DNA from: Micromonospora sp. MP36
Lineage (GTDB): Bacteria > Actinomycetota > Actinomycetes > Mycobacteriales > Micromonosporaceae
Length of the DNA stretch: 64,000 bases
Assembly (NCBI RefSeq): GCF_008119785.1
Contig: NZ_VSFA01000010.1
Span: 79,965 to 143,964, forward strand
Direction: 5' to 3'
Positions within the stretch are counted from its first letter, which is position 1, and every line of letters begins with the position of its first letter. The position numbers and the translations under genes are program-made. Below the pieces are notes generated by a model. That model made no database searches. It was given only the letters and a program-made list of their open reading frames with translations, and was not told the origin of the DNA. Positions 49,642 through 57,636 of this stretch are shown in pieces.

Positions 49642-49685
49642 GAGCCCGTGCCCGGAGACCACCACGGGTCTCCGGGCACGGGCTC
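49642..49685. terminator. Long perfect hairpin terminator after the UPF0182 gene
   Basis: A perfect 19-bp stem (49642-49660 with 49667-49685) with a 6-nt loop. It lies 3' of the minus-strand UPF0182 gene and upstream of the sigma gene. Confidence 0.85.
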
Positions 49686-49703
49686 GATCTGGTCGGGCCG
49701 GCG

Positions 49704-52685
49704 TCAGCCGTTCGGTGTCGGCGAGGACGAGGGCGCGGCCGGCGGCGACGCGGACGGGCTGCCGCTGGGCGACGGGGCGGTCGACGCGTTGGCCGCCACC
49801 TGCGCCTCCTGGAACGCGGTCATCGCCTCGTCAAGCGCCTTCAGGGCCCGCCCGTAGCGCTCGAAGTCACCGGAGGTCTGGGCGGCCTTGACCTCGGCGA
49901 TCGCGCTCTGCACCTTGCCGGCGGCCTCGGCGAGCGCACCGGTGAGCACCGGCGGGCTGGTGCCGCCCGTCGTCGGCGGGGCGCCGCCGGTGCTGGGCGG
50001 GGTGCCCCCGGGCGCGCGCTTGCCCTGCTCGACGAGCTGCTTGATGCCGTCGGTGAGGTTGTTGGCCAGCACCGCGTACGAGCCGTCGCCGTACGACACC
50101 AGCACCCGCTGCATCAGCGTCAACGCGTCCTGCTGGTTGCTCTTCACGTAGACCGGCTCGACGTAGAGCATGCCGTCGCCGAACGGCAGCGAGAGCAGGT
50201 TGCCGTACTGCACCTGCGCCTGGTTGGACGAGAGCAGGTTGAGCTGCTGCCGGATGTCGCCGACGTTGGTCATCTGCTGGTGCACCTGGACCGGGCCCGC
50301 GGTACGGGTCTGGTCCGGCAGGTCCAGCACCTCCAGCCTCGGCTGGCCGTCGACGTACGACCCGGAGATCAGCGCGGCCAGGTTCTGCCGGCCGTTCGGG
50401 GTGACCGCCGAGGTGAGCTGGAAGCGCGGCGCCTGCTGCCCCGGGAGCTGGGTGAAGAGGTAGTAGGGCGGCTGCTTCTGCCCGCTGTCCGGCGCGTCCG
50501 GCACGTTCGGCACCTGCCAGAAGTCCTGGCCGGAGTAGAAGTCACCCGGGTCGGTGACGTGGAACCGGGTGAGCAGGTTCCGCTGCACCTTGAACAGGTC
50601 CGCCGGGTAGCGGAAGTGCTCGGCCAGCTCCGCCGGGATGTCGCCCTTCGGCAGCAGCAGGTCGCCGCCGAACGCCTTGTTCCACGCCTTGAGCACCGGG
50701 TCGGTGTCGTCGAACGCGTAGAGCTTGACCGTGCCGTCGTACGCGTCGACGGTGGCCTTGACCGAGTTGCGGATGTAGTTGACGTTCTCCCGGGCGAGCT
50801 GGAAGGTGCCCCGGCCGGTCAGCTCGTCGGCCGTCTCGGCCTGCAGGTTGACCCGATCGGCGTACGGGTAGGTCGCCGCGGTGGTGTAGCCGTCCACGAT
50901 CCACAGGATCCGGCCGTTCACCACCGCCGGGTACGGGTCGCCGTCCAGGGTGAGGAACGGTGCGACCTTCTCCACCCGGTCCCGCGGGTTGCGGACGTAG
51001 AGCAGCTTGGAGTCCTTGTTCACCGCCTCGGAGAGGAGGAAGTTCGACTCCTGCTCCTTGATCGCGTAGAGCAGCCGGCGGGTGAACGAGCCGATCTTGA
51101 CGCCGCCCTCGCCGGTGTACGTGTAGTACTGCTCGCCCCCGGTCGAGGTCGGTCGGTCGAACTCGACGTTGCGGTCCCCGGTCTGCCCGACGATGGCGTA
51201 GTCGTCGGCCTTGATCCGCTCGCCGTAGTAGATCCGCGGCTGCTGGGCGGGGATCTCCTCGGTCGCGGACGCGCAGCCCTGCGCCTCCTTGTCCGCCTCG
51301 CCGAGGAAGCCGGAGACGAAGTACGGCATGCCGTTGCCGCAGATCTGGTTGGCGGGCGCCGCCACCAGCCCGTAACCGTGGGTGTAGACGGTGTGCCGGT
51401 TGATCCAGTTGCTCTGCTGCGGGGTCAGCTCGTCGTAGTTGATCTCGCGGACGCCGACCACGTAGTCAGAGGTCTTGCCGTCCACGGCGTACCGGTCGAT
51501 GTCCAGCTTCGGGCCGAAGTCGTAGAAGCCGCGCACCTGCTGGAGCTGGGTGTACGTCTCGGAGACCAGTTGCGGGTCGAGCAGCCGGGCGTTTCCCACC
51601 ACCGAGGTGTCGGTGGCCAGGCTGGGCGGCGGGGTGAGGTTGCTCGCGGCGTACGGGGTGATCTTGGTCCCGGCCAGCCCGAACGCGGCCCGGGTCGCCT
51701 CGATGCTGCGCTGGATGTACGGCGCCTCCTTGTCCCGGGCGCTCGGCTTCACCTCGAAGGTCTGCACTGCCCAGGGGTAGATGCCGCCGATCGCCACCGC
51801 CGACACGCCGAGCAGGGCGAGCGAGATGCCGGGCCAGACCAGGTTCCGCATCACCGCGTTGGAGAACACGATGATCGCGATGGCCACCACGATCGAGATG
51901 TAGGCCAGGATCTCCTTGGCCGGAAGCAGCGCGTTCACGTCGGCGTAGCCGGCGCCGTAGAGCTTGGCGCCCTCGTTGTACTCCAGCAGCATCGCCCGCC
52001 GGTCGAGGACGTAGGCGACCGCCTTGAGCAGGATGAAGACCGCGACCAGCGTGCTCAGGTGGGCGCGGGCGCCGCTGGTCATCCGGTCGCCGATGCCCTG
52101 CAGCCGCACCCCGCCGAAGACGTAGTGCATGGCCAGCGCGCCGAGCAGGGCGAGCACCACCGCGGTGAAGCCGACGCCGAGCAGGTAGCGCCAGAACGGC
52201 AACTGGAAGACGTAGAAGCCGACGTCGACGCCGAACTCCGGGTCCTTGACGCCGAAGCTCCCGCCGTTGCGGAACAGCAGCCACTGGCTCCACCGGCTCT
52301 GCGCCGACAGCCCGGCGAAGAGCCCGATGACGGCGGCGACCAGGGCGATCCAGGTGCCGAGCCGGGGGGTCAGCAGCATCCGGTACCGCTCCAGGGTGGC
52401 CTGCTCGGCGGAGTGCGGGCGCAACTGCGGCCGCAGCCGGTACGCCAGCCAGAGGTTGCCGGCGACGATCGCCGCCATGCCGAACCCGATCACCAGGAAG
52501 AGCAGCAGCCGGGTGGCGAGCACCCCGGTGAAGATCTGGGTGTAGTGGACCTCCTCGAACCAGAGCCAGTCCGTCCAGGCGTTGACTCCCCACCCGAGCA
52601 GGGTGAAGAGGACGAACACCCCGATCAGGACCCCGATGGTGACGCGTCCGCGCCGGCTCATCCTCGGCAGGGGACTGCTACGCAT
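49704..52685 (-). CDS. UPF0182 family integral membrane protein
   Basis: A 993-residue protein of the UPF0182 family. The first 330 residues hold about seven membrane helices, beginning with VTIGVLIGVFVLFTLLGWGV and WTDWLWFEEVHYTQIF. The remaining 650 residues form a large extracytoplasmic domain with YPWAVQTFEVKPS and INRHTVYTHGYGLV, conserved in the family. The C-terminal 110 residues are low-complexity (PGGTPPSTGGAPPTTGG) followed by a helical part and a Pro/Ser tail. ATG 52685. Function is unknown; homologues sit beside the PDZ protein in mycobacteria (Rv3193c). Confidence 0.93.
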   Translation of the reverse strand: MRSSPLPRMSRRGRVTIGVLIGVFVLFTLLGWGVNAWTDWLWFEEVHYTQIFTGVLATRLLLFLVIGFGMAAIVAGNLWLAYRLRPQLRPHSAEQATLERYRMLLTPRLGTWIALVAAVIGLFAGLSAQSRWSQWLLFRNGGSFGVKDPEFGVDVGFYVFQLPFWRYLLGVGFTAVVLALLGALAMHYVFGGVRLQGIGDRMTSGARAHLSTLVAVFILLKAVAYVLDRRAMLLEYNEGAKLYGAGYADVNALLPAKEILAYISIVVAIAIIVFSNAVMRNLVWPGISLALLGVSAVAIGGIYPWAVQTFEVKPSARDKEAPYIQRSIEATRAAFGLAGTKITPYAASNLTPPPSLATDTSVVGNARLLDPQLVSETYTQLQQVRGFYDFGPKLDIDRYAVDGKTSDYVVGVREINYDELTPQQSNWINRHTVYTHGYGLVAAPANQICGNGMPYFVSGFLGEADKEAQGCASATEEIPAQQPRIYYGERIKADDYAIVGQTGDRNVEFDRPTSTGGEQYYTYTGEGGVKIGSFTRRLLYAIKEQESNFLLSEAVNKDSKLLYVRNPRDRVEKVAPFLTLDGDPYPAVVNGRILWIVDGYTTAATYPYADRVNLQAETADELTGRGTFQLARENVNYIRNSVKATVDAYDGTVKLYAFDDTDPVLKAWNKAFGGDLLLPKGDIPAELAEHFRYPADLFKVQRNLLTRFHVTDPGDFYSGQDFWQVPNVPDAPDSGQKQPPYYLFTQLPGQQAPRFQLTSAVTPNGRQNLAALISGSYVDGQPRLEVLDLPDQTRTAGPVQVHQQMTNVGDIRQQLNLLSSNQAQVQYGNLLSLPFGDGMLYVEPVYVKSNQQDALTLMQRVLVSYGDGSYAVLANNLTDGIKQLVEQGKRAPGGTPPSTGGAPPTTGGTSPPVLTGALAEAAGKVQSAIAEVKAAQTSGDFERYGRALKALDEAMTAFQEAQVAANASTAPSPSGSPSASPPAAPSSSPTPNG

Positions 52686-52809
52686 GACCACTGTTGGCTC
52701 CGCACGCTCGATGTGATCGGCTCCGACCAGGCACCCAGAGTACGGGGTGTTCCTGAACACGTCGGGTCAAGGTCACGTCACGATCCTCGCGCGGGGCCAC
52801 CGGGCCGGC

Positions 52810-53823
52810 TCAGCAGCGGGTCGGCTGCCCTCCGGCGCGCAGCGTCTCCAACGCCTTCAGCGCGTCGTCCAGCGAGGCCACCTTGAGCAGCGGCAGGTCG
52901 GGCTGCGGGTTGCGCACCGCCTCGGCGCAGTTGTCGGCGGGCACCAGGAAAACCTTCGCGCCGGCATCCTTGGCGCCGACCAACTTCTGCGCGATGCCGC
53001 CGATCGGGCCGACCCGGCCCTCGTCGTCGATGGTGCCGGTGCCCGCGATGATCTTTCCGCCGGTCAGGTCGGCCGGCTCCAGCTTGTCGACGATGCCCAG
53101 GGCGAACATCAGCCCGGCGCTCGGCCCACCGATGTCCCCGAGGTCGATCTTGAGGGTGAACGGGTGCGGCTGCTGCTGGTCGATCTCGACGCCGATCCGC
53201 GGCCGGCCGTCCTGCTCCCGGCTGGTCACCGTGGCGGTGGCGGCCACCCCGTCGCGGAGGTACCCGATCTCCCGCGCGGTGCCGGCCGGCTTGGCCCGGA
53301 TCAGCTCGGTGAGCCTGGCCGCGCTGGTGACCTGCTGGTCGTCGACCGAGGTGAGCACGTCGCCGGGCCGGAGCACGCCGACCGACGGCCCACCCGCGGT
53401 CACCGCCTTCACCAGCACCTGGATCGGGTAGCCCAGCTCGCGCAGGGCCGCCGTCTCCGCGCTGGTCTGCGAGTTCTGGAAGTCCTCCGCGTTGCGCTTG
53501 TCGATCTCCTGCCGCGACTCGCCCGGCGGGTAGACCAGCTCGCGGGGCACCACCGCCTCGTCCTTGGAAAACCAGCCGGCCAGCGCCGACCGGAGCCGGA
53601 CGGTGGGCTGCACCCCGACGGTGGTGAGCCGCAACTGCCCGGCGGAGGTGGACGTCGGCCGCCCGGTGACCTGGATGATCTCCTTGCCGTCCGCGCTGCC
53701 CAGGGTGTTGACGGTCGGGCCGGGACCGAGCACCACGTACGGGATGGGCACGCTCAGCACCCCGACGCTGAGCAGGGCGGTGAGCAGTGCACCGAGGAGG
53801 ACGGTCACGCCGCGACGTCTCAT
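52810..53823 (-). CDS. PDZ and Lon-type protease domain protein (YlbL-like)
   Basis: A 337-residue membrane-anchored serine protease. A hydrophobic N-terminal segment (VTVLLGALLTALLSVGVLSV) precedes the PDZ domain at about residues 120-210 (VGVLRPGDVLTSVDDQQVTS). The Lon catalytic domain follows: GGPSAGLMFALGIVDKL carries the serine and GGIAQKLVGAKDAGAKVFLVP the lysine of the Ser-Lys dyad. There is no AAA+ domain, unlike classical Lon. It is divergent from the zincin gene at 53939. In M. tuberculosis the homologue is Rv3194c. It may degrade misfolded envelope proteins. Confidence 0.93.
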   Translation of the reverse strand: MRRRGVTVLLGALLTALLSVGVLSVPIPYVVLGPGPTVNTLGSADGKEIIQVTGRPTSTSAGQLRLTTVGVQPTVRLRSALAGWFSKDEAVVPRELVYPPGESRQEIDKRNAEDFQNSQTSAETAALRELGYPIQVLVKAVTAGGPSVGVLRPGDVLTSVDDQQVTSAARLTELIRAKPAGTAREIGYLRDGVAATATVTSREQDGRPRIGVEIDQQQPHPFTLKIDLGDIGGPSAGLMFALGIVDKLEPADLTGGKIIAGTGTIDDEGRVGPIGGIAQKLVGAKDAGAKVFLVPADNCAEAVRNPQPDLPLLKVASLDDALKALETLRAGGQPTRC

Positions 53824-53938
53824 GCGGCAGAGCGTACCGATCCGGGCGGAAGCGTCCCGCGCGACGACCGGCGGACTTCGCCCTCAGCGCAACGCCAGCG
53901 GGCGCGACCTGCGGCAAGGCACGCGTACCGTAGACCTC

Positions 53939-55213
53939 GTGCCTGATATTCCGTTCGGCTTCGCGCTTCCGGGTGGGCAACCACCAGACCCCAACGATCC
54001 CGCACAGATGCAGCAGTTCATGGCGCAGTTGCAGCACCTGCTCTCGGCGCCGGGCAGCGGGCCGGTCAACTGGGACCTCGCCCGGCAGGTGGCCGCGAGC
54101 CAGCTCGCCGCCAGCGGCGACCCGGCGGTCTCGCCGTTCGAACGCAACGCGGTGGAGGAGGCGCTGCGCATCGCCGACCTCTGGCTGGAGCCGGCCACGT
54201 CGTGGCCCTCCGGCATCCGGAGCTCGGTCGCCTGGAACCGCAACGAGTGGATTTACAAGACCCTGGACGTGTGGCGCAAGCTCTGCGACCCGGTGGCCAG
54301 CCGGATGGTCGGCGCGATGGGCGACCTGGTGCCGCCGGAGGCGCGGGCCCAGCTCGGCCCGATGCAGTCGATGGTCGCCACGCTGGGCGGGGCGCTCTTC
54401 GGCGGCCAGCTCGGCCAGGCGCTCGGCTCGCTCGCCGCCGAGGTGCTCTCCGCCGGCGACATCGGCCTGCCGCTCGGCCCGGCCGGCACCGCGGCGCTCA
54501 TCCCGGCCAACATCCGGGCGTACGGCGAGGGCCTGGAGCTGCCCGAGGACGAGGTGAGGCTCTACGTCGCCCTGCGCGAGGCCGCCCACCAGCGGCTCTT
54601 CCAGCACGTGCCGTGGCTGCGCGGGCACGTGCTCACCGCGGTGGAGAACTACGCCGCGGGCATCCGGGTCAACCGGGAGGCGATCGAGGAGGCGATGGGC
54701 CGGGTCGACCCGACCGACCCGGAGTCGATGCAGGCGATCGCCCTAGAGGGCATCTTCACCCCGGAGGACACCCCGTCGCAGAAGGCGTCCCTGGCCCGGC
54801 TGGAGACCGTGCTCGCCCTGGTCGAAGGCTGGGTGTGCCACGTGGTCGACAGTGCCGCGGGCGAGCGGCTGCCCAACGTCGTACGCCTCGGCGAGGCGTT
54901 CCGCCGGCGCCGGGCCGCGGGCGGGCCGGCCGAGCAGACCTTCGCCGCCCTGGTCGGCCTGGAGTTGCGGCCGCGCCGGCTGCGCGAGGCCACCGTGCTC
55001 TGGGCGGCGCTGACCGAGCAGCGGGGAATCGCCGGCCGGGACGCCGTGTGGGGTCACCCCGACCTGCTCCCCTCCGACGACGACTTCGCCAACCCGGAGG
55101 CGTTCGCCGCCACCACCAGCGACCTGGACGAGGAACTGGCGAGCTTCGACTTCACCGCCCCCGGCGCGCCGGAGGAGCAGTCCCCGGGCGAGGACGACGA
55201 CAAGAAGTCCTGA
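53939..55213 (+). CDS. Zincin-like metallopeptidase (DUF2342 type)
   Basis: A 424-residue protein starting at GTG 53939 (PDIPFGFALPGGQPPDPNDP). The core segment LYVALREAAHQRLFQHVPWLRGHV contains the histidines of the zincin-2 family, which lacks the standard HExxH. The C-terminal region is acidic and disordered (EEQSPGEDDDKKS). The family is called zinc-dependent metalloprotease or coenzyme F420 biosynthesis-associated protein. No signal peptide is seen. The TACCGT upstream of GTG is compatible with a leaderless transcript. M. tuberculosis Rv3195 is the neighbour equivalent. Confidence 0.9.
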   Translation: MPDIPFGFALPGGQPPDPNDPAQMQQFMAQLQHLLSAPGSGPVNWDLARQVAASQLAASGDPAVSPFERNAVEEALRIADLWLEPATSWPSGIRSSVAWNRNEWIYKTLDVWRKLCDPVASRMVGAMGDLVPPEARAQLGPMQSMVATLGGALFGGQLGQALGSLAAEVLSAGDIGLPLGPAGTAALIPANIRAYGEGLELPEDEVRLYVALREAAHQRLFQHVPWLRGHVLTAVENYAAGIRVNREAIEEAMGRVDPTDPESMQAIALEGIFTPEDTPSQKASLARLETVLALVEGWVCHVVDSAAGERLPNVVRLGEAFRRRRAAGGPAEQTFAALVGLELRPRRLREATVLWAALTEQRGIAGRDAVWGHPDLLPSDDDFANPEAFAATTSDLDEELASFDFTAPGAPEEQSPGEDDDKKS

Positions 55214-55220
55214 CGCCCTT

Positions 55221-55259
55221 CCGGATCCGCACAACTCCCCGGACGTTGTGCGGATCCGG
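55221..55259. terminator. Perfect 15-bp bidirectional terminator
   Basis: The stem 55221-55235 with 55245-55259 (CCGGATCCGCACAAC arms) has a 9-nt loop. It lies between convergent genes. Confidence 0.85.
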
Positions 55260-55276
55260 CTGCGTCTCGGCGGCGG

Positions 55277-55945
55277 TCAGTGGGGCTGGGCGGAGAGGAG
55301 GGCGCGGGTCGCCTCCCAGCCCTCGACGGCCGGGTCGAGGACGGCCAGGTCGGCCGGGCCGCGCAACCGGCGCCAGCCGACCGTGACGGCCACGTCCCCC
55401 GGGCGGGGGGCGGCCGCGCGCACCTCGGCCGGTGCGGCCGTCTCCAGGTCCAGCACCGGCAGCCAGTCCGGTACGGGCAGCCGGGCCGCCACGCCGAGCA
55501 GACCGGGGACGCCATCCTCCACCGGGGCGACCGCCACCGGGCGGCTGGAGAGCGGCCGCAGCAGCTTGCCGAGGGTGAGCCCGGGCACGTCGGGCGCGTC
55601 GGCGACCACCACGGCCGCCTGGTCGTAGTGGGCCCGCTCGGCAGTGCCGGCCGCGGCGGCCCGGTCGGCGCCGGCTGCGGCGGCCCGGTCGGTGCCGGCC
55701 AGCGCGGCGAACACCGCGTTGACGGTGGGTTCCGGTACCTCGTACACGGCGGTGCCGGGCCACACCACGGCGTCGGCCAGCCAGCGGTCCCCGGGCGTCA
55801 CCGCCACCGCGGTCTCCACCTCGTTGAGGGTGGCGAGCAGGTCCACGACGTCCTCGGCGAGCGCCGTGCGCCACCGCGTCGGGTCGATTCCCGGCGGCGT
55901 CCACGCCACCGGAGCGAGCAACGCCACCACCACACGTCGAGCCAC
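55277..55945 (-). CDS. Conserved actinobacterial protein of unknown function
   Basis: A 222-residue protein starting RRVVVALLAPVAWTPPGIDP. It ends LDPAVEGWEATRALLSAQPH. It has Val/Ala-rich strands alternating with helices, consistent with a Rossmann-like fold, but no nucleotide-binding motif is clear. Residues about 86-101 contain an 8-residue duplication, DRAAAAGA then DRAAAAGT, made by a 24-bp in-frame repeat. It lies convergent to the zincin gene. A glycosyltransferase or nucleotidyltransferase-like fold is possible but not shown. Confidence 0.7.
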   Translation of the reverse strand: MARRVVVALLAPVAWTPPGIDPTRWRTALAEDVVDLLATLNEVETAVAVTPGDRWLADAVVWPGTAVYEVPEPTVNAVFAALAGTDRAAAAGADRAAAAGTAERAHYDQAAVVVADAPDVPGLTLGKLLRPLSSRPVAVAPVEDGVPGLLGVAARLPVPDWLPVLDLETAAPAEVRAAAPRPGDVAVTVGWRRLRGPADLAVLDPAVEGWEATRALLSAQPH

Positions 55946-56211
55946 GCTCCGACCCTAACCCCCACCGGAGCCACCTCGGACGCCGCCGGCCGCCGTCTGC
56001 GGGCCGCTACGACGACGCCCTGGCCAGCGCCCGGTCGACCAGGTCGGGCGGCCGGGACGGGCTGCCAGCGCCGGGCCCGATCGATGGCCAACTGGACGCT
56101 ACGAACTTGATGACGAGAATGAATCACCGACCGCCCGAGTAGGCTTCCGCGACGCGACCAGCGCAGGCCGCCTCCGGCCGTCGTCCTAGGCAGGCGTTCT
56201 CGGTGGCGAGT

Positions 56212-56742
56212 TCAGTCGGCGAGGGGGAGGCCGGAGGCCGAGGCGACGCCTTCCAGGTAGCCCCGGGCCCGCTCGGTCTTCGGATACCGGCCCACCAGGG
56301 CCCAGAAATGGGCGTTGTGGCTGGGCACGATCAGGTGCGCCAGCTCGTGCAGGAGCACGTAGTCGATCACCCAGTCGGGCATGTCCTGGAGCCGGTGGGA
56401 GATCCGGATGGTGCGGTCGGCGGGGGTGCAGGAGCCCCAGCGGCCGTTCTGGTTGGTGACCCAGCGGACACTGGCCGGCGAGGCGGCGGCGCCGTACTCG
56501 GGCAGGTAGAGGTTGATCAGCCGGGTGGCCCGGGCGAGCAGCTCGGCGTCGGAGCGGGCGAGCCGGCCCTCCCGGGCGGCGAGCCGGGCCAGCATCCGGT
56601 CGACCCACTCGCTCTCCTCGGCGCGCGAGAACTGGTCGGGGATGAGCACCACGACGCGCTCCCCGTCCCGGTACGCGGACACCGTCCGTCGCCGGCGCTG
56701 ACTGCGCCGTACCTCGACGACGGGCTTCCGCGTCCCGGCCAT
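56212..56742 (-). CDS. M48/YgjP-like metallopeptidase (DUF45)
   Basis: A 176-residue zinc metalloprotease of the YgjP/SprT-like M48 group. The zinc motif is VLLHELAHLIVPSHNAHFW, containing HELAH plus the third ligand region. RWVTNQNGRWGSCTPADRTIRISHRL is the family hallmark R-W-G-S-C. ATG 56742 begins AGTRKPVVEVRRSQRRRRTV; the longer frame reaches the promoter. It is soluble. Substrate unknown. A good promoter lies 48 bp upstream on the minus strand. Confidence 0.9.
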   Translation of the reverse strand: MAGTRKPVVEVRRSQRRRRTVSAYRDGERVVVLIPDQFSRAEESEWVDRMLARLAAREGRLARSDAELLARATRLINLYLPEYGAAASPASVRWVTNQNGRWGSCTPADRTIRISHRLQDMPDWVIDYVLLHELAHLIVPSHNAHFWALVGRYPKTERARGYLEGVASASGLPLAD

Positions 56743-57268
56743 CACTGGCCCGCGCAGCCTCGGATGACTGTCACGACAGCAAGCTAATGCGTAATGACCA
56801 GGAGTCCGCAAGAGTCAACACGATGACACGCGCCCGGAAAATGGTGGTTGGTCGCCCAGCGTCCCAAAAAAAATCTTTGCGGCAGCCCCGGAACCCTGCC
56901 CGGTTACCCTTCGTGGCGGCCCCGCCGGGGCCCCCGCCCGTCACCTGCCCGCCCCGCACACGTTAAGTGATCTACGGACGCACGTCGCGTCGGGGCGGCT
57001 CGAAGGGGCGATCTGAGGGTATTTGCCCGGCGTGTCCCTGCGGAACTGACTTATCCGACGTGGCTCGGCATGCACACTCTCGACGTCGACTAGCTCACAG
57101 TGTCGATGCTGAGCTGACATGGAACCGCCCAGACCTGGGTAGGGTCCGCCAACCAGCGGTCACGAGCGTGGCCGCGGAGAACGACCCAGCGCCGGTGCCC
57201 CGCGTGGCCCGCCGCCGGGGAACCCGCCGGGACGGCGTGTCCGGCGGACGAGACGAGGAGGGGCTACC
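56743..57268. other. 526-bp intergenic region between M48 and DUF5679 genes
   Basis: No coding sequence is supported. It holds the M48 promoter at 56790-56818 and an A8 run at about 56867-56874. A lower-GC stretch lies at 57040-57130, with a TAGGGT hexamer near 57139 that could serve as -10 of a DUF5679 promoter. The -35 (CTGACA) is 20 bp away and weak. Confidence 0.55.
56790..56818 (-). promoter_or_regulatory. Promoter of the M48 peptidase gene
   Basis: On the minus strand TTGACT (56813-56818), 17 bp, then ATTACG (56790-56795). Transcription would begin near 56783, about 40 nt before the ATG. Confidence 0.55.
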
Positions 57269-57436
57269 GTGGCCGACCAGGCCCAGACCTACAACGGTTA
57301 CTGCGTCAAGTGCAAGGAGAAGCGGGACTTCGAGGGACGCATCGAGGTCTCCAAGACCGGTATGAACATGGCCAAGGGCAAGTGCCCGGTGTGCGGCACA
57401 ACAGTGAACCGCATCCTGGGCAAGGCCAAGGTCTGA
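57269..57436 (+). CDS. DUF5679 zinc-ribbon protein
   Basis: A 55-residue protein, ADQAQTYNGYCVKCKEKRD at the start and GKCPVCGTTVNRILGKAKV at the end. CVKC and CPVC form a four-cysteine zinc ribbon with a basic surface, resembling small ribosomal or nucleic-acid-binding proteins. The GTG follows GAGGAGGGG, a very strong ribosome-binding site, and a 17-bp perfect terminator lies 14 bp after the stop, so it is probably an abundant monocistronic message. In relatives it lies near the ThiF-like and AarF genes. Function unknown. Confidence 0.9.
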   Translation: MADQAQTYNGYCVKCKEKRDFEGRIEVSKTGMNMAKGKCPVCGTTVNRILGKAKV

Positions 57437-57450
57437 CCGGTACGGATCGA

Positions 57451-57487
57451 CGCGGGGAGGGGTGGCCGACGGCCACCCCTCCCCGCG
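57451..57487 (+). terminator. Perfect 17-bp terminator after DUF5679
   Basis: The stem 57451-57467 with 57471-57487 has a 3-nt loop (GAC). It contains GGGGAGGGG and CCCCTCCCC arms. No T tract is present. Confidence 0.85.
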
Positions 57488-57636
57488 TCCGTTCGATCCC
57501 TACTGTCGGCTGACCGACACCGGTTACCGCCGAGTTGTGGAAAAGCCGCCTTTTTCTGTGGACAACCCTGGCCACGGCCCGGCGCACCTGTGGACAACGA
57601 TCGACGGAGCGCGCGGACACGGTCACGATTCGTGGC

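Noticed and set aside
49197..52886. 1229-codon open frame on the plus strand opposite the UPF0182 gene
   Set aside because: An antisense frame of a well-supported gene, low complexity and without motif. Long open antisense frames are expected at this G+C.
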